Positions 28,090 through 35,924 of a stretch of DNA of 64,000 bases are shown here, one piece after another. The translations under genes were made by a program, and so were the position numbers. The notes beneath the pieces were generated by a model that saw nothing but the letters and a program-made list of their open reading frames with translations, had not been told where the DNA came from and searched no databases. Source of the stretch: Phycisphaeraceae bacterium (GTDB lineage Bacteria; Planctomycetota; Phycisphaerae; Phycisphaerales; Zrk34); assembly GCA_028282805.1 (NCBI GenBank), contig JANQHD010000004.1, positions 62,001 to 126,000 on the forward strand, written 5' to 3'. Position 1 is the stretch's first letter. The number at the start of each line of letters is the position of its first letter.

Positions 28090-28179
28090 ATGAACAGAAC
28101 TTTTCTGATCGCGTTTGTGTCGGCGTTGGTTTCCGCCGTGATCGCCAGCGTCGTGACCGTGATGATCATGTCGAACTGA
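28090..28179 (+). CDS. 29-residue single-helix membrane protein
   Basis: The peptide is three polar/basic residues (MNR), a 24-residue hydrophobic segment starting TFLIAFVSALVSAVIAS, and a polar end. AAAGG-like purines (CGAAAGGG) lie about 9 nt before the ATG. The composition is too consistent for chance, and the size and topology match small membrane proteins that modulate transporters or kinases. The function is unknown. It ends 13 bp before the convergent DUF3553 gene. Confidence 0.55.
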   Translation: MNRTFLIAFVSALVSAVIASVVTVMIMSN

Positions 28180-28192
28180 GCGGGCCAGCGGT

Positions 28193-28798
28193 TCAGCGCA
28201 GCGACCGGATCACGCGCTGGGCGGCGGCGACGGCGTCGGGTTGGCGGTGGTGCTTGATCGCGGCGAGCGCATCGTCGTCGCCCTTGCGCCAGGCGTCGAA
28301 CAGCAACTGCTTGAGGTGCGACTCGCGATCGAGTTCGAAGCGGCCGAAGGCCTGTTCGAGTTGCTCGCGGGTGAACCGGCTCATGGGGTCGGACAGGCCG
28401 GTGGCGGCGACGGCCCAGTCGAGCATGCCGCGCGGCGTGTGGGCGAAGCGGTAGAGGTCCATCGTGGCGCTGAGGCGCTGGGCGAGGGTGGCCAGCGGGT
28501 CGGCGCACGCCTCGGGCAACGCGGCCAGCTGTGCGACGGGGCAGGCGTCGCCGAGCGAACCGAGCCAACCGCCGGCGGCGGCGGGCGTGGTGGGCGCGGC
28601 GCCGTTGGCTGGGGCGATGGCGACGATGGCGGTGTTGAGGGTGACGCGGCCGTGGTTGGCGAAGGTGACGACGAGGCGTTGGCCGGGCTTGCCATGGGCC
28701 GTGGCGTGGTGGGCGGATTCGACGCGGCCTTCGCCCCATTCGGGGCGGGCGGGGTGGCGGACGCGGTCGCCGGGTTGGAAGGTGGTGGTGTTGGGCAT
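28193..28798 (-). CDS. DUF3553-like protein
   Basis: 201 residues. The N-terminal ~60 residues (FQPGDRVRHPARPEWGEGRV, then LVVTFANHGRVTLN) match the small DUF3553/CarD-like beta-barrel that also caps some helicases. The rest is helical, of unknown function, with ERVIRSL-type ends (AAAQRVIRSLR). It could bind DNA or an RNA polymerase part, by analogy only. ATG 28798 is preferred; a longer frame would start inside a perfect 24-bp palindrome. No clear ribosome site is visible. Confidence 0.65.
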   Translation of the reverse strand: MPNTTTFQPGDRVRHPARPEWGEGRVESAHHATAHGKPGQRLVVTFANHGRVTLNTAIVAIAPANGAAPTTPAAAGGWLGSLGDACPVAQLAALPEACADPLATLAQRLSATMDLYRFAHTPRGMLDWAVAATGLSDPMSRFTREQLEQAFGRFELDRESHLKQLLFDAWRKGDDDALAAIKHHRQPDAVAAAQRVIRSLR

Positions 28799-28821
28799 GC
28801 GGGTCGTGTGTGTGGTGTATT

Positions 28822-28845
28822 TAGCCCCCGGCATGCCGGGGGCTA
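28822..28845. repeat. Perfect 24-bp palindrome
   Basis: TAGCCCCCGGCA and its exact complement, with no mismatch. It is upstream of the DUF3553 gene and 3' of the tRNA-Leu terminator. It could be a hairpin terminator without a U-run, or a protein site. Confidence 0.7.
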
Positions 28846-28864
28846 TGTGATGTATGTATATGAA

Positions 28865-28890
28865 AACCGCGGCCTGATTTCAGGCCGCGG
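28865..28890 (-). terminator. Terminator of tRNA-Leu
   Basis: On the minus strand an 11-bp perfect stem (CCGCGGCCTGA / TCAGGCCGCGG) with a tiny loop is followed by TTTT. It lies 10 nt after the tRNA 3' end. Confidence 0.85.
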
Positions 28891-28899
28891 CGCACAAGT

Positions 28900-28984
28900 G
28901 CGGGTGAGAGGATTCGAACCTCCACGGGATTTTAATCCCACTAGAACCTGAATCTAGCGCGTCTGCCAATTCCGCCACACCCGC
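28900..28984 (-). tRNA. tRNA-Leu (anticodon CAG)
   Basis: 85 nt on the minus strand. Acceptor stem GCGGGTG/CACCCGC, long variable arm, T-loop GGTTCGAATCC. The anticodon loop TTCAGGT lies in stem CTAGA/TCTAG, giving CAG, which reads CUG leucine codons. The 3' CCA is not encoded (the discriminator A is followed by CTTG). A rho-independent terminator follows. Confidence 0.95.
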
Positions 28985-29057
28985 GTGGCGCCCGGCGGCG
29001 GGTGACCGCCGGCGAAGACCGGTGAGTGTAGGGTCAGGCGGGTCGGGGTTCAAGTGG

Positions 29058-29831
29058 TCACTTGCCGGGGATGCGGATGATGGTCGAGCGGACTTTCTCG
29101 GTTTGCCCGGCGGCGTTGGTCGACTCGAGCACCGCGCCGTTCTGCTTGATGTGCATCAGCTGCGGCTTGTTGAGCAGGTCCTGGAGGTAGGGGTGCAGCT
29201 GGAGTTCGTAGCTGCCGTCGGGCAGGTCGATCTTGCGGTAGGCGCCGTGGTAGTACGTGCCCACGAGCACGAGGGAGTTGTCGGCCTGGTGGAGGAAGTA
29301 GCCCTCGTAGTTCTGGTCGCGCAAGCGCTGGGCGTCGGCCTCGGCGGCGGCGCGCCGGTCGCCCTTGAACTGATCGTCGTACACGCCGACCAGCATGGTG
29401 TAGATCGAATCGGGGTGCGCGTTGCGCAGGTTCAACGGGTTGCGGTCGTCGGCGGGGCCGGCGGCGTCGATGGCGACCAGCGTCATGAAGCGCGGGCGGA
29501 AGCGCCCGGCCTGGGCCAATCGCTTGAGGCGTTTGATGTCTTTGTCGGCGGCGGGCGACTCGGCGGAGGCGTAGCGGCCGTAGTAGACGTACGACCGCGC
29601 CGCGGCGCTGTGCGCCCAGAAAGCGTTTAGGCCGGTTTGCAGGTTGTAGGCCTGGGCTTTTTGCTGGGCGACCTGAGGGTGGGCGGGTCCTTCGGCGCCG
29701 TCGACGACGATGGTGAAGCGCGCTGCGCCGGCGTCGTCGGTCAGGCGGTCGTGGTTCGTCTGGCCGCAGGCGGTGAGCAGGCCGACGATCAGCAGACAAA
29801 ACCCCGCGCGAGGGGATCGGCAGACCGGCAT
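29058..29831 (-). CDS. Putative lipoprotein of unknown function
   Basis: 257 residues. The N-terminus FCLLIVGLLTAC is a good lipobox. The mature part is soluble; a central region (YNLQTGLNAFWAHSAAARSY, VYYGRYASAESPAADKDIKR) suggests a repeat-like alpha/beta domain resembling SPOR-type or other peptidoglycan-proximal domains seen in planctomycete lipoproteins, but I cannot name it. ATG 29831 chosen, with GGAG upstream. Upstream of the tRNA on the same strand. Confidence 0.6.
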   Translation of the reverse strand: MPVCRSPRAGFCLLIVGLLTACGQTNHDRLTDDAGAARFTIVVDGAEGPAHPQVAQQKAQAYNLQTGLNAFWAHSAAARSYVYYGRYASAESPAADKDIKRLKRLAQAGRFRPRFMTLVAIDAAGPADDRNPLNLRNAHPDSIYTMLVGVYDDQFKGDRRAAAEADAQRLRDQNYEGYFLHQADNSLVLVGTYYHGAYRKIDLPDGSYELQLHPYLQDLLNKPQLMHIKQNGAVLESTNAAGQTEKVRSTIIRIPGK

Positions 29832-29935
29832 GATCGTGCTCCGGTGTGGGTCGTGGGATGCGGTCGTGCCGTGGCCCGGACGCCGCGGCACGGCTTTATC
29901 GTATCAACGCGGATCGTTGGCGGGAAGGTTTGGTT

Positions 29936-30379
29936 TCAGGCGGCGACGCCGGTGGGCAGGCGGTCGGCCACGCGGCCGAGGATCGCGCGCACACCCGGCG
30001 ACAGGCGGTGGGCGACACGGTCGACCTGCTCGAGCGTCAGCCAATATACGTCGCGCCCCTCGGGCGACGGCTCGCAGGCCAACGGCTCGGCGAGCACGAC
30101 CTCGGTCAGGCGACACTGGCCGTTGGGCTTGGTGTGGTGGTAGAGGCCGAGGCGCTGCCGCGACGCGGCGCGGACGCCGGCCTCTTCGTAGACCTCGCGC
30201 ACGGCGGCGGTGGCGGGTGTTTCGCCCTTCTCGATCCCCCCGGCCGGCAGCACCAGGCGCTGGCGGTCACCGCTCGATGAGACCAACAGGAACGACACCT
30301 CGCCCTCACACACGCGGTAGACCACCGCTGCGGCGCGATCGATGCGCTCGGTGAAATCGCTCGAAACAGATAAAAGCAT
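29936..30379 (-). CDS. NUDIX hydrolase
   Basis: 147 residues. The NUDIX box G-x5-E-x7-REVYEEAG is complete (G47, E53, R61-E62, E65-E66, G68). Such enzymes hydrolyse nucleoside diphosphates linked to another group. The specificity is unknown. ATG 30379 is chosen over TTG 30451 because GGGAG sits 7 nt before it. It is 104 bp upstream of the lipoprotein gene. Confidence 0.85.
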   Translation of the reverse strand: MLLSVSSDFTERIDRAAAVVYRVCEGEVSFLLVSSSGDRQRLVLPAGGIEKGETPATAAVREVYEEAGVRAASRQRLGLYHHTKPNGQCRLTEVVLAEPLACEPSPEGRDVYWLTLEQVDRVAHRLSPGVRAILGRVADRLPTGVAA

Positions 30380-30874
30380 GTAGCGGCTCCCGAATCCCTT
30401 ATCGGAACCTATCGGACAGATGCCCGCGCCACTTTGATTAACTTTCGCCAACGCACACGCTTATCAAAAGCGATGCCACACCACAAAGGCCCGTGATGCC
30501 AACCCGCGATCGGGCGCGAACAAGCCCGATTTGTGGGCAAAAAATGCACCTAACTCCGATAACGACAGCAACTTATGTATCGGACACCGTGATGTTAATT
30601 TAGTCAATTTAGGTAGATTGGTACTTTTACGTTTTGTAAAAACGTCTAAGCGCCGGATCAAATCTTGCGGCCTATCGCCCGCGGGCGCCCGTAAGTGCTT
30701 GCCCGGCAGTTTATTGCGACAATCAGCGCCGATTGGGCTTAGCTCAAGCCTCGATGCCGGACGGTTCGATAGTGAGTGTGGAGTGACGCTGGCAGCCGCA
30801 ACGGAACCAGCGGGGGGCGCCGATAACCGATCACGTGATCGATCCCGCCCCGGGACCCGACGAGGAGCAGAGCC
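30380..30874. other. Gene-poor 495-bp region upstream of flgM
   Basis: An AT-rich stretch (about 30520-30660) stands out from the surrounding high-GC sequence and probably holds promoters for the divergent NUDIX and flgM genes. A frame on the minus strand covers it but lacks any protein-like features. GCCGATAA occurs at 30818, like a sigma-28 -10, but no matching -35 is present. Confidence 0.4.
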
Positions 30875-31153
30875 ATGACCGACATCCCCCCGATTGGACG
30901 CAGCGCCGCCGCGTTCGGGCGGATCCAACCCGCGGGCAACAACGGCGCGTCGACGCCGAACCCTGCGCCGCGCGTCGCCGGACCCGACCGCGTGGAGGTT
31001 TCCGACACCGCCCGGCTGCTCAGCCGCATCCGCACGCTGCCCGAGGTGCGGATCGAGCTGATCGACCAGGCCAAGGCCAACATCGACTCCGGCGCTTACG
31101 ACACGGACGCCGTGATCGACGCGACCCTCGACAAACTCGTAGATGACCTCTGA
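30875..31153 (+). CDS. flgM: Anti-sigma-28 factor FlgM
   Basis: 92 residues. The N-terminal half is disordered and Pro/Asn-rich, and the C-terminal half carries VSDTARLLSRIRTLPEVRIE followed by DQAKANIDSGAYDTDAVIDA, matching the FlgM sigma-binding helices. It holds FliA inactive until it is exported through the flagellar hook. Good GGAG ribosome site. It is the only flagellar gene in the window and is cleanly terminated. Confidence 0.85.
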   Translation: MTDIPPIGRSAAAFGRIQPAGNNGASTPNPAPRVAGPDRVEVSDTARLLSRIRTLPEVRIELIDQAKANIDSGAYDTDAVIDATLDKLVDDL

Positions 31154-31184
31154 CCCCGCCTGATCAGGGACCGAGGACACTGGG

Positions 31185-31219
31185 AAAAAGGCCGGCGACG
31201 AGAATCGCCGGCCTTTTAT
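31185..31219. terminator. Bidirectional terminator after flgM
   Basis: A perfect 11-bp stem (AAGGCCGGCGA / TCGCCGGCCTT) with CGAGAA loop and T-run. It serves both flgM and the convergent gene at 31227. Confidence 0.9.
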
Positions 31220-31226
31220 CTTGCGC

Positions 31227-32537
31227 TCAATCGCCCTGCTGCGCGAGGATCGCGCGGATCTGTTCGCGGTTGGCTTCGATCACCCGCCGGGCGCTGAACG
31301 AGCGCGGGTTGATGTGGCCGGCGGGGGTCATCAGTTGCCAGTCGCTGATGTGTTTGAGGTCGTGCGTGTCGCGTTGGCCCTCTTGGAAGCGTGCGATGCC
31401 GAACGGCTGGTTGATGAGCGTGCCGTCGATGTGGTCGTCGTGCAGTTCGTGGGCGATGAACCAGAGGTGTTCGCGGTCGTGTTCGCCGCCGCCGTCGACC
31501 ACGTAGCCGAGCTTCACCAGGGCGGGGAACTCGAACTCGCGGAACTGGTCGAACGCGCTGCGCAGCACGGCGTAGGTGTTGCGGGCGCGGTCGGCCATCA
31601 GCTGCGTCGCGGCGTTGGAGAAGTTGAGGATCAGCTCATCGGGGACGGGCTTGCTCAGCCACTTGGCGGGCCGGACCTTGCCCTTGCGGAACAGCCCGCC
31701 CGATTTCACGTCGCACACCACGGCGCGATTGTCGCGGTGTTCGCCGTCGGGGTCGTCGCGCATCTGGGTGTAGCGCGGCGGGGCCTGCTTCATAAACTGC
31801 TCGGCGGGCACCATGCGGACCGGCGGCATGTTGCCCGCGAGCTTGAGCGAAGCCGAATCGGCCTTCGCCGCGCCCTCGATGACCATGAACGCCAGCGCCC
31901 GCGTCAGGTCGCCGCAGTGCTTCACGTCGGGGTGCGGGTCGACGATGTCGTAGTCGAACGCGCCCAGCTCCGCCAGGCCGTGCGTGTGCAGCCAATAGGT
32001 GTTGGGCTGGTCGTCTTCGTCGCGCGGCGGATCGTCGTCGTACACCGCGTGGATCATGAACAGGTGTTGCACGTCGAGGTCGGCGTCGTGGGCCAGCTCG
32101 TCGTCGAGCGCCTGCCGCGTCCAGAAACCGCCGGCGGTGTGATCGACCGCGGCCACGCCGTCGTCGCCCATCAGCAGCCGCATGAAACGCAGCAGGTGCT
32201 TGCGGTCGCGCAGCACGTACTTGTGCTTGCCCTCGAGCGACAGGCTCACCGACGCGCCGCACGCCGCGATCGCCTCGACGTCGTCGGCGTCCAGCCGGGG
32301 GTCCAGCTCCAACATGTGTCGCGGCGGGGGCGGCATGTCGCGCATGCACAGCACCGTCGCCTTGCCCCACGTCGGGTGCGTCACTTCGATGCACCAGTGG
32401 TGGCCGCGGGCGTCGACCGGTTCGACGTCGACGCCGTGGTCGGCCAGGAAATTGAAGTCCGCCAGGCTCGGCTGCATCGTGCCCCGAAACAGCACGGCGC
32501 CCATGCACCTTGAACGCTTGCGCAAAAGATCGAACAC
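31227..32537 (-). CDS. DUF4026/DUF2314-like protein
   Basis: 436 residues, soluble. The C-terminal part (YVVDGGGEHDREHLWFIAHE, then DGTLINQPFGIARF and ISDWQLMTPAGHINP) follows the DUF2314 pattern. An internal segment TYWLHTHGLAELGAFDYDI resembles DUF4026-like proteins and recalls the WYHTRGMIKYGRPDL stretch of the gene at 15913. GTG start with AAAGGGGG upstream. Function unknown; it may be one of two distant relatives in this window. Confidence 0.6.
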   Translation of the reverse strand: MFDLLRKRSRCMGAVLFRGTMQPSLADFNFLADHGVDVEPVDARGHHWCIEVTHPTWGKATVLCMRDMPPPPRHMLELDPRLDADDVEAIAACGASVSLSLEGKHKYVLRDRKHLLRFMRLLMGDDGVAAVDHTAGGFWTRQALDDELAHDADLDVQHLFMIHAVYDDDPPRDEDDQPNTYWLHTHGLAELGAFDYDIVDPHPDVKHCGDLTRALAFMVIEGAAKADSASLKLAGNMPPVRMVPAEQFMKQAPPRYTQMRDDPDGEHRDNRAVVCDVKSGGLFRKGKVRPAKWLSKPVPDELILNFSNAATQLMADRARNTYAVLRSAFDQFREFEFPALVKLGYVVDGGGEHDREHLWFIAHELHDDHIDGTLINQPFGIARFQEGQRDTHDLKHISDWQLMTPAGHINPRSFSARRVIEANREQIRAILAQQGD

Positions 32538-32690
32538 GCCGCTCGCCCCCTTTCACAAATAAGCTACGCCGACCGGCGGAGCGTGACCGTCGAGTTGAAA
32601 TGACATTATGGTCCAATTTGTTTGCGCTGGGTAGCGCCCGGGCCGGCGGGGGATTCAACGGATGGCCCCGCTTGGACCGATAAGCAGGGT

Positions 32691-34286
32691 ATGAAGCTCG
32701 ACGTTTACCGGAAAATCGTCGATACCGGGTCGCTGCGCGGCGTCGCCGACGAGCACCGCGCCGCCGGCCGCGTCGTCGTGCACTGCCACGGCTGCTTCGA
32801 CATCGTGCACCCCGGTCACGTACGGTACCTGCAATTCGCACGCCGACAGGGCGACGTGCTGGTCGTGTCGCTGACCGGCGACGACGCGATCGAAAAAGAA
32901 GACGGCACCCGCCCGTACATCCCCCAGGAGCTGCGGGCTGAGAACCTCGCGGCGCTCGAGTTCGTCGACCACGTCGTCATCGCCGACCAGCCCACCGCCG
33001 AGCCGATCCTCACCGAGCTGCGCCCCGACATCTACATCAAGGGCAAGGAATACGAGCACGCGACCCACCCCGGCTTCCTCGCCGAGAAGCAACTGGTCGA
33101 AGCGCACGGCGGGCGTGTGATCTTCTCGTCGGGCGACGTCGTGTTCTCGTCGACCAAGCTCATCACGCAACACGCGCCGGCGCTCGGCGGCCACGACCTG
33201 CCCGAAGCCGCCCGGCTCGGCGCGTGCTGCGACCGCTGGGGCATCGACCTCAACCGCCTCCGCCAACTCGTCGGCGAACGGTTCGGCGGCAAACGCATCG
33301 CGGTCGTCGGCGACGCGCTGGCCGACCGCTACGTCGAGTGCGAGCACGCCGACGTGGCCGGCGAAGCGCCGATCCTTTCGGTCAAGCCGATCCGTGAGAC
33401 GACGTACCTCGGCGGCGCGGCGATCATCGCGGCGCACCTCAAGGCGCTCGGCGCAGAGCCGCACCTGGTCACCACCGTCGCCGAAGACGGGCCCAGCGCC
33501 GAGCTGATCGACAGCGTCGACGCCATGGGCGTCGCGCAGAGCGTGTTCCCCGTGCACCAGGCGCTGCCGACCAAGCAACGCTTCCTCGTCGACGGCCAGA
33601 AGCTGCTGAAGGTCGACCGCGGCCAGACCAGCCCGATCGACACCGAAACCGAACGCCGGATGCTCGCCGTGCTGCACGACCTGCGCCACGGGCTCGACGG
33701 CGCGATCTTCACCGACTTCGGCTACGGCACACTCAGCATCCCCCTGCTCGCCCAGGCCATGCCGCTGCTGCGCCCGCACGTGCAAACCATCGCCGGCGAC
33801 GTCAGCGGCCACCGCCGCACGCTGCTGGCGATGAACGAGGCCGACCTGCTCACGCCGACCGAGCGCGAGCTGCGCGGCGTGGTGGGCGACTTCGACGAAT
33901 CGCTGCCCGCGGTGACCATGCGCGTCATGCAGCAACTGGGCGTGCCCAACGTCATCGTCACCATGGACCGGCGCGGCTGCGTGCTGTTCCGCCCGCGCGA
34001 AAACGATCGCGACCAGTGGTTCAACTCACGCCTGCGCAGCGAGTACTTACCGGCGCTGTCGCGCGTGCCCGTCGACCTGGTCGGCGCCGGCGACGCCCTG
34101 CTCGCGACCGCGACGCTGAGCATGTGCTGCGGTGAGCCGCTGCCCGTCGCCGGCTACCTCGGCTCGCTCGCCGCGTCGATCGCGATCGGCCGGCTGGGCA
34201 ACCTGCCGATCGACACCGACGATTTGTTGCACGCCGCCGCCGCCCGCCCCGAGCTGCAACACAGCGCCGCCACGCGCGCCGTGTAG
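32691..34286 (+). CDS. Adenylyltransferase-PfkB kinase fusion, HldE-like with reversed domain order
   Basis: 531 residues. Residues ~25-170 are a cytidylyltransferase-like domain with HCHGCFDIVHPGHVRYLQFA (HxGH at 40-43) and FSSGDVVFSSTKLI. Residues ~195-510 are a PfkB/ribokinase-family kinase with GGAAIIAAHLKALGAEP and the GAGD anion hole at ~466 (DLVGAGDALLA). E. coli HldE, which phosphorylates and then adenylates heptose for LPS core, has the kinase first and the adenylyltransferase second. Here they are swapped. The sugar is probably a heptose but other sugar 1-phosphates are possible. ATG 32691 chosen. Confidence 0.85.
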   Translation: MKLDVYRKIVDTGSLRGVADEHRAAGRVVVHCHGCFDIVHPGHVRYLQFARRQGDVLVVSLTGDDAIEKEDGTRPYIPQELRAENLAALEFVDHVVIADQPTAEPILTELRPDIYIKGKEYEHATHPGFLAEKQLVEAHGGRVIFSSGDVVFSSTKLITQHAPALGGHDLPEAARLGACCDRWGIDLNRLRQLVGERFGGKRIAVVGDALADRYVECEHADVAGEAPILSVKPIRETTYLGGAAIIAAHLKALGAEPHLVTTVAEDGPSAELIDSVDAMGVAQSVFPVHQALPTKQRFLVDGQKLLKVDRGQTSPIDTETERRMLAVLHDLRHGLDGAIFTDFGYGTLSIPLLAQAMPLLRPHVQTIAGDVSGHRRTLLAMNEADLLTPTERELRGVVGDFDESLPAVTMRVMQQLGVPNVIVTMDRRGCVLFRPRENDRDQWFNSRLRSEYLPALSRVPVDLVGAGDALLATATLSMCCGEPLPVAGYLGSLAASIAIGRLGNLPIDTDDLLHAAAARPELQHSAATRAV

Positions 34287-34340
34287 CCGCTCGCGGCTTA
34301 GCGCTTCCGTATCACCACCGCGGCGCGGTATCATGCACAC

Positions 34341-35864
34341 ATGACGACCGGCGGGGAAAAACCCAAACGCAGGTTCTGGCGTCGCCTCCGTGTGCTGCTG
34401 CCGTTCGGCTTCGTGTTGTTGTACGCGGTGTTTTACACCTCGCCGCTGTGGTTGAGTTTCGTGCTCGGCCCGCCGCCCATCGAGGTCTCGCGCGAAACCA
34501 CGTACTTCACCGAGCCGCTGCTGCCCGACGGCACGGTCGACTACGACACCGCCGTCAACCGCACGCTCAGCGAAGGCATCACGCCCGAACAGAACATCGC
34601 CGTGGCGTGGTTCGCGCTGCTCGGGTTGGAACGGGACTACGAACGCATCGGCCCCGAGAAGATGGCCCGCTGGTTGAAGTTCGACGTGACTCGGGGTGAT
34701 GGGCCGAAGTTTGTCGGGCTACATCAGTACACCGAGCAACAAGGGCTTGAACCCGTCGACGACAAGGTTGAAGATCACGTGTGTGACTGGCCGTGGCGAT
34801 CGGAGGCGTACCCGGTCATCGCCGCATGGCTGGCGGCGAATGAATCGGCGCTCGACGCCGCCCTCGCGGCTTGCGACCGCGAGCGATACTTCATGCCCCG
34901 TGAAACATGGATGATCACAACCGCGCTAAGGTGGAGTGCCGGCATGCTGGCCACCCGTGCGATGGGCTTGGTCGGTTCCGGCGATTACGACGCGGCGCGT
35001 CGGCACGCGCGCGGCCTGATGCGGCTTGGCCGACTCATGTCGAACCAACGCGAACTCGGCGCGTACTTGGTTGGGTTGGCCATCGATTCGCGCGGCCGAC
35101 GGGTGTTGAAGCGGATGCTCGTGCGAGACGACCTGCCGACAAACGTGGTCGATGCGATCGAGCGCGACCTGGACGCCCTGCCGCCGCGCCGGCCGTTGGC
35201 GGACGCGATCGACCTGGGCGATCGCCTGATGACGCTGGAATTGATGCTGCACGACAGCGAAAACTTCAAGTTGCGCGAACTGCACGACAAGCGGCTGATC
35301 GACCTGAACTACGTGTTGCGTGAGCACAACAAAGCGACCGACCAGCTCGTGGGGGCGCTGCGTTTGCCCACTTACGCGCAGCGGCGTGCCGCGTTGGGCG
35401 CGATCGAGGCGGAGTGGGAGAAGCGATCGGAAAAATCCAGCGATTGGAAGTACTTCATCCTCCGGTACTTCTTCAACCAGCGGAAGACCGTGAGCGATGT
35501 GATGGTCGGGCTGTTGAACGCGCTCGGCGGCGCCGGCAGGCGGTGTGACATGGAAGAAGCCCACCGGCTTGAGGTTCAGCTGTTGCGCGTCGCGATCGCG
35601 CTGCAACGGTACCGCGGGCAACACGGCCGTTGGCCGGCCGCGCTCGACGAGTTGACGCCGGTGCACATCAAGGAAGTGCCGATCGACACTTTCAGCGGCC
35701 AACCGCTGCGTTACGAGCGGCGCGGCGGGCATTACGTGTTGTGGAGCGTGGGCCGCGACGGCGTCGACGACCACGCCGAACGCAACAAATACGGTCGCTA
35801 TACCGACCTGGTCATCCGCACCGACGATAAGCCGGTCGAAGGTTCGCCGCCGCGCGGCGAATAA
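34341..35864 (+). CDS. Membrane-anchored protein of unknown function
   Basis: 507 residues. A single N-terminal membrane segment (LRVLLPFGFVLLYAVFYTSP) is followed by a long soluble alpha-helical region. The C-terminus, HGRWPAALDELTPVHIKEVP followed by DTFSGQPLRY and VLWSVGRDGVDD, resembles the pseudopilin-like endings common in planctomycete proteins. I do not recognise the middle. It probably sits in the periplasm. A DNA hairpin of the AAGCCGG family follows the stop codon at once. Confidence 0.6.
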   Translation: MTTGGEKPKRRFWRRLRVLLPFGFVLLYAVFYTSPLWLSFVLGPPPIEVSRETTYFTEPLLPDGTVDYDTAVNRTLSEGITPEQNIAVAWFALLGLERDYERIGPEKMARWLKFDVTRGDGPKFVGLHQYTEQQGLEPVDDKVEDHVCDWPWRSEAYPVIAAWLAANESALDAALAACDRERYFMPRETWMITTALRWSAGMLATRAMGLVGSGDYDAARRHARGLMRLGRLMSNQRELGAYLVGLAIDSRGRRVLKRMLVRDDLPTNVVDAIERDLDALPPRRPLADAIDLGDRLMTLELMLHDSENFKLRELHDKRLIDLNYVLREHNKATDQLVGALRLPTYAQRRAALGAIEAEWEKRSEKSSDWKYFILRYFFNQRKTVSDVMVGLLNALGGAGRRCDMEEAHRLEVQLLRVAIALQRYRGQHGRWPAALDELTPVHIKEVPIDTFSGQPLRYERRGGHYVLWSVGRDGVDDHAERNKYGRYTDLVIRTDDKPVEGSPPRGE

Positions 35865-35873
35865 CCTTCACGT

Positions 35874-35912
35874 GATCCCGGTCTTCGGCTGCGCCTCAGA
35901 ACCGGGCTTGGG
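35874..35912 (-). repeat. AAGCCGG-type GC hairpin, second sequence type
   Basis: On the minus strand it reads AAGCCCGGTTCTGAGGCGCA and then CCGAAGACCGGGATC. It lies in the gap between two convergent genes, where it could stop transcription. Confidence 0.75.
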
Positions 35913-35924
35913 GGATCGGGGGTT

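Noticed and set aside
30818-30825. Possible sigma-28 promoter for flgM (GCCGATAA)
   Set aside because: No TAAA-type -35 at the right distance; a chance match is likely.
30464-31180. Minus-strand frame overlapping flgM
   Set aside because: No ribosome site, no domain, and it covers flgM and its promoter.
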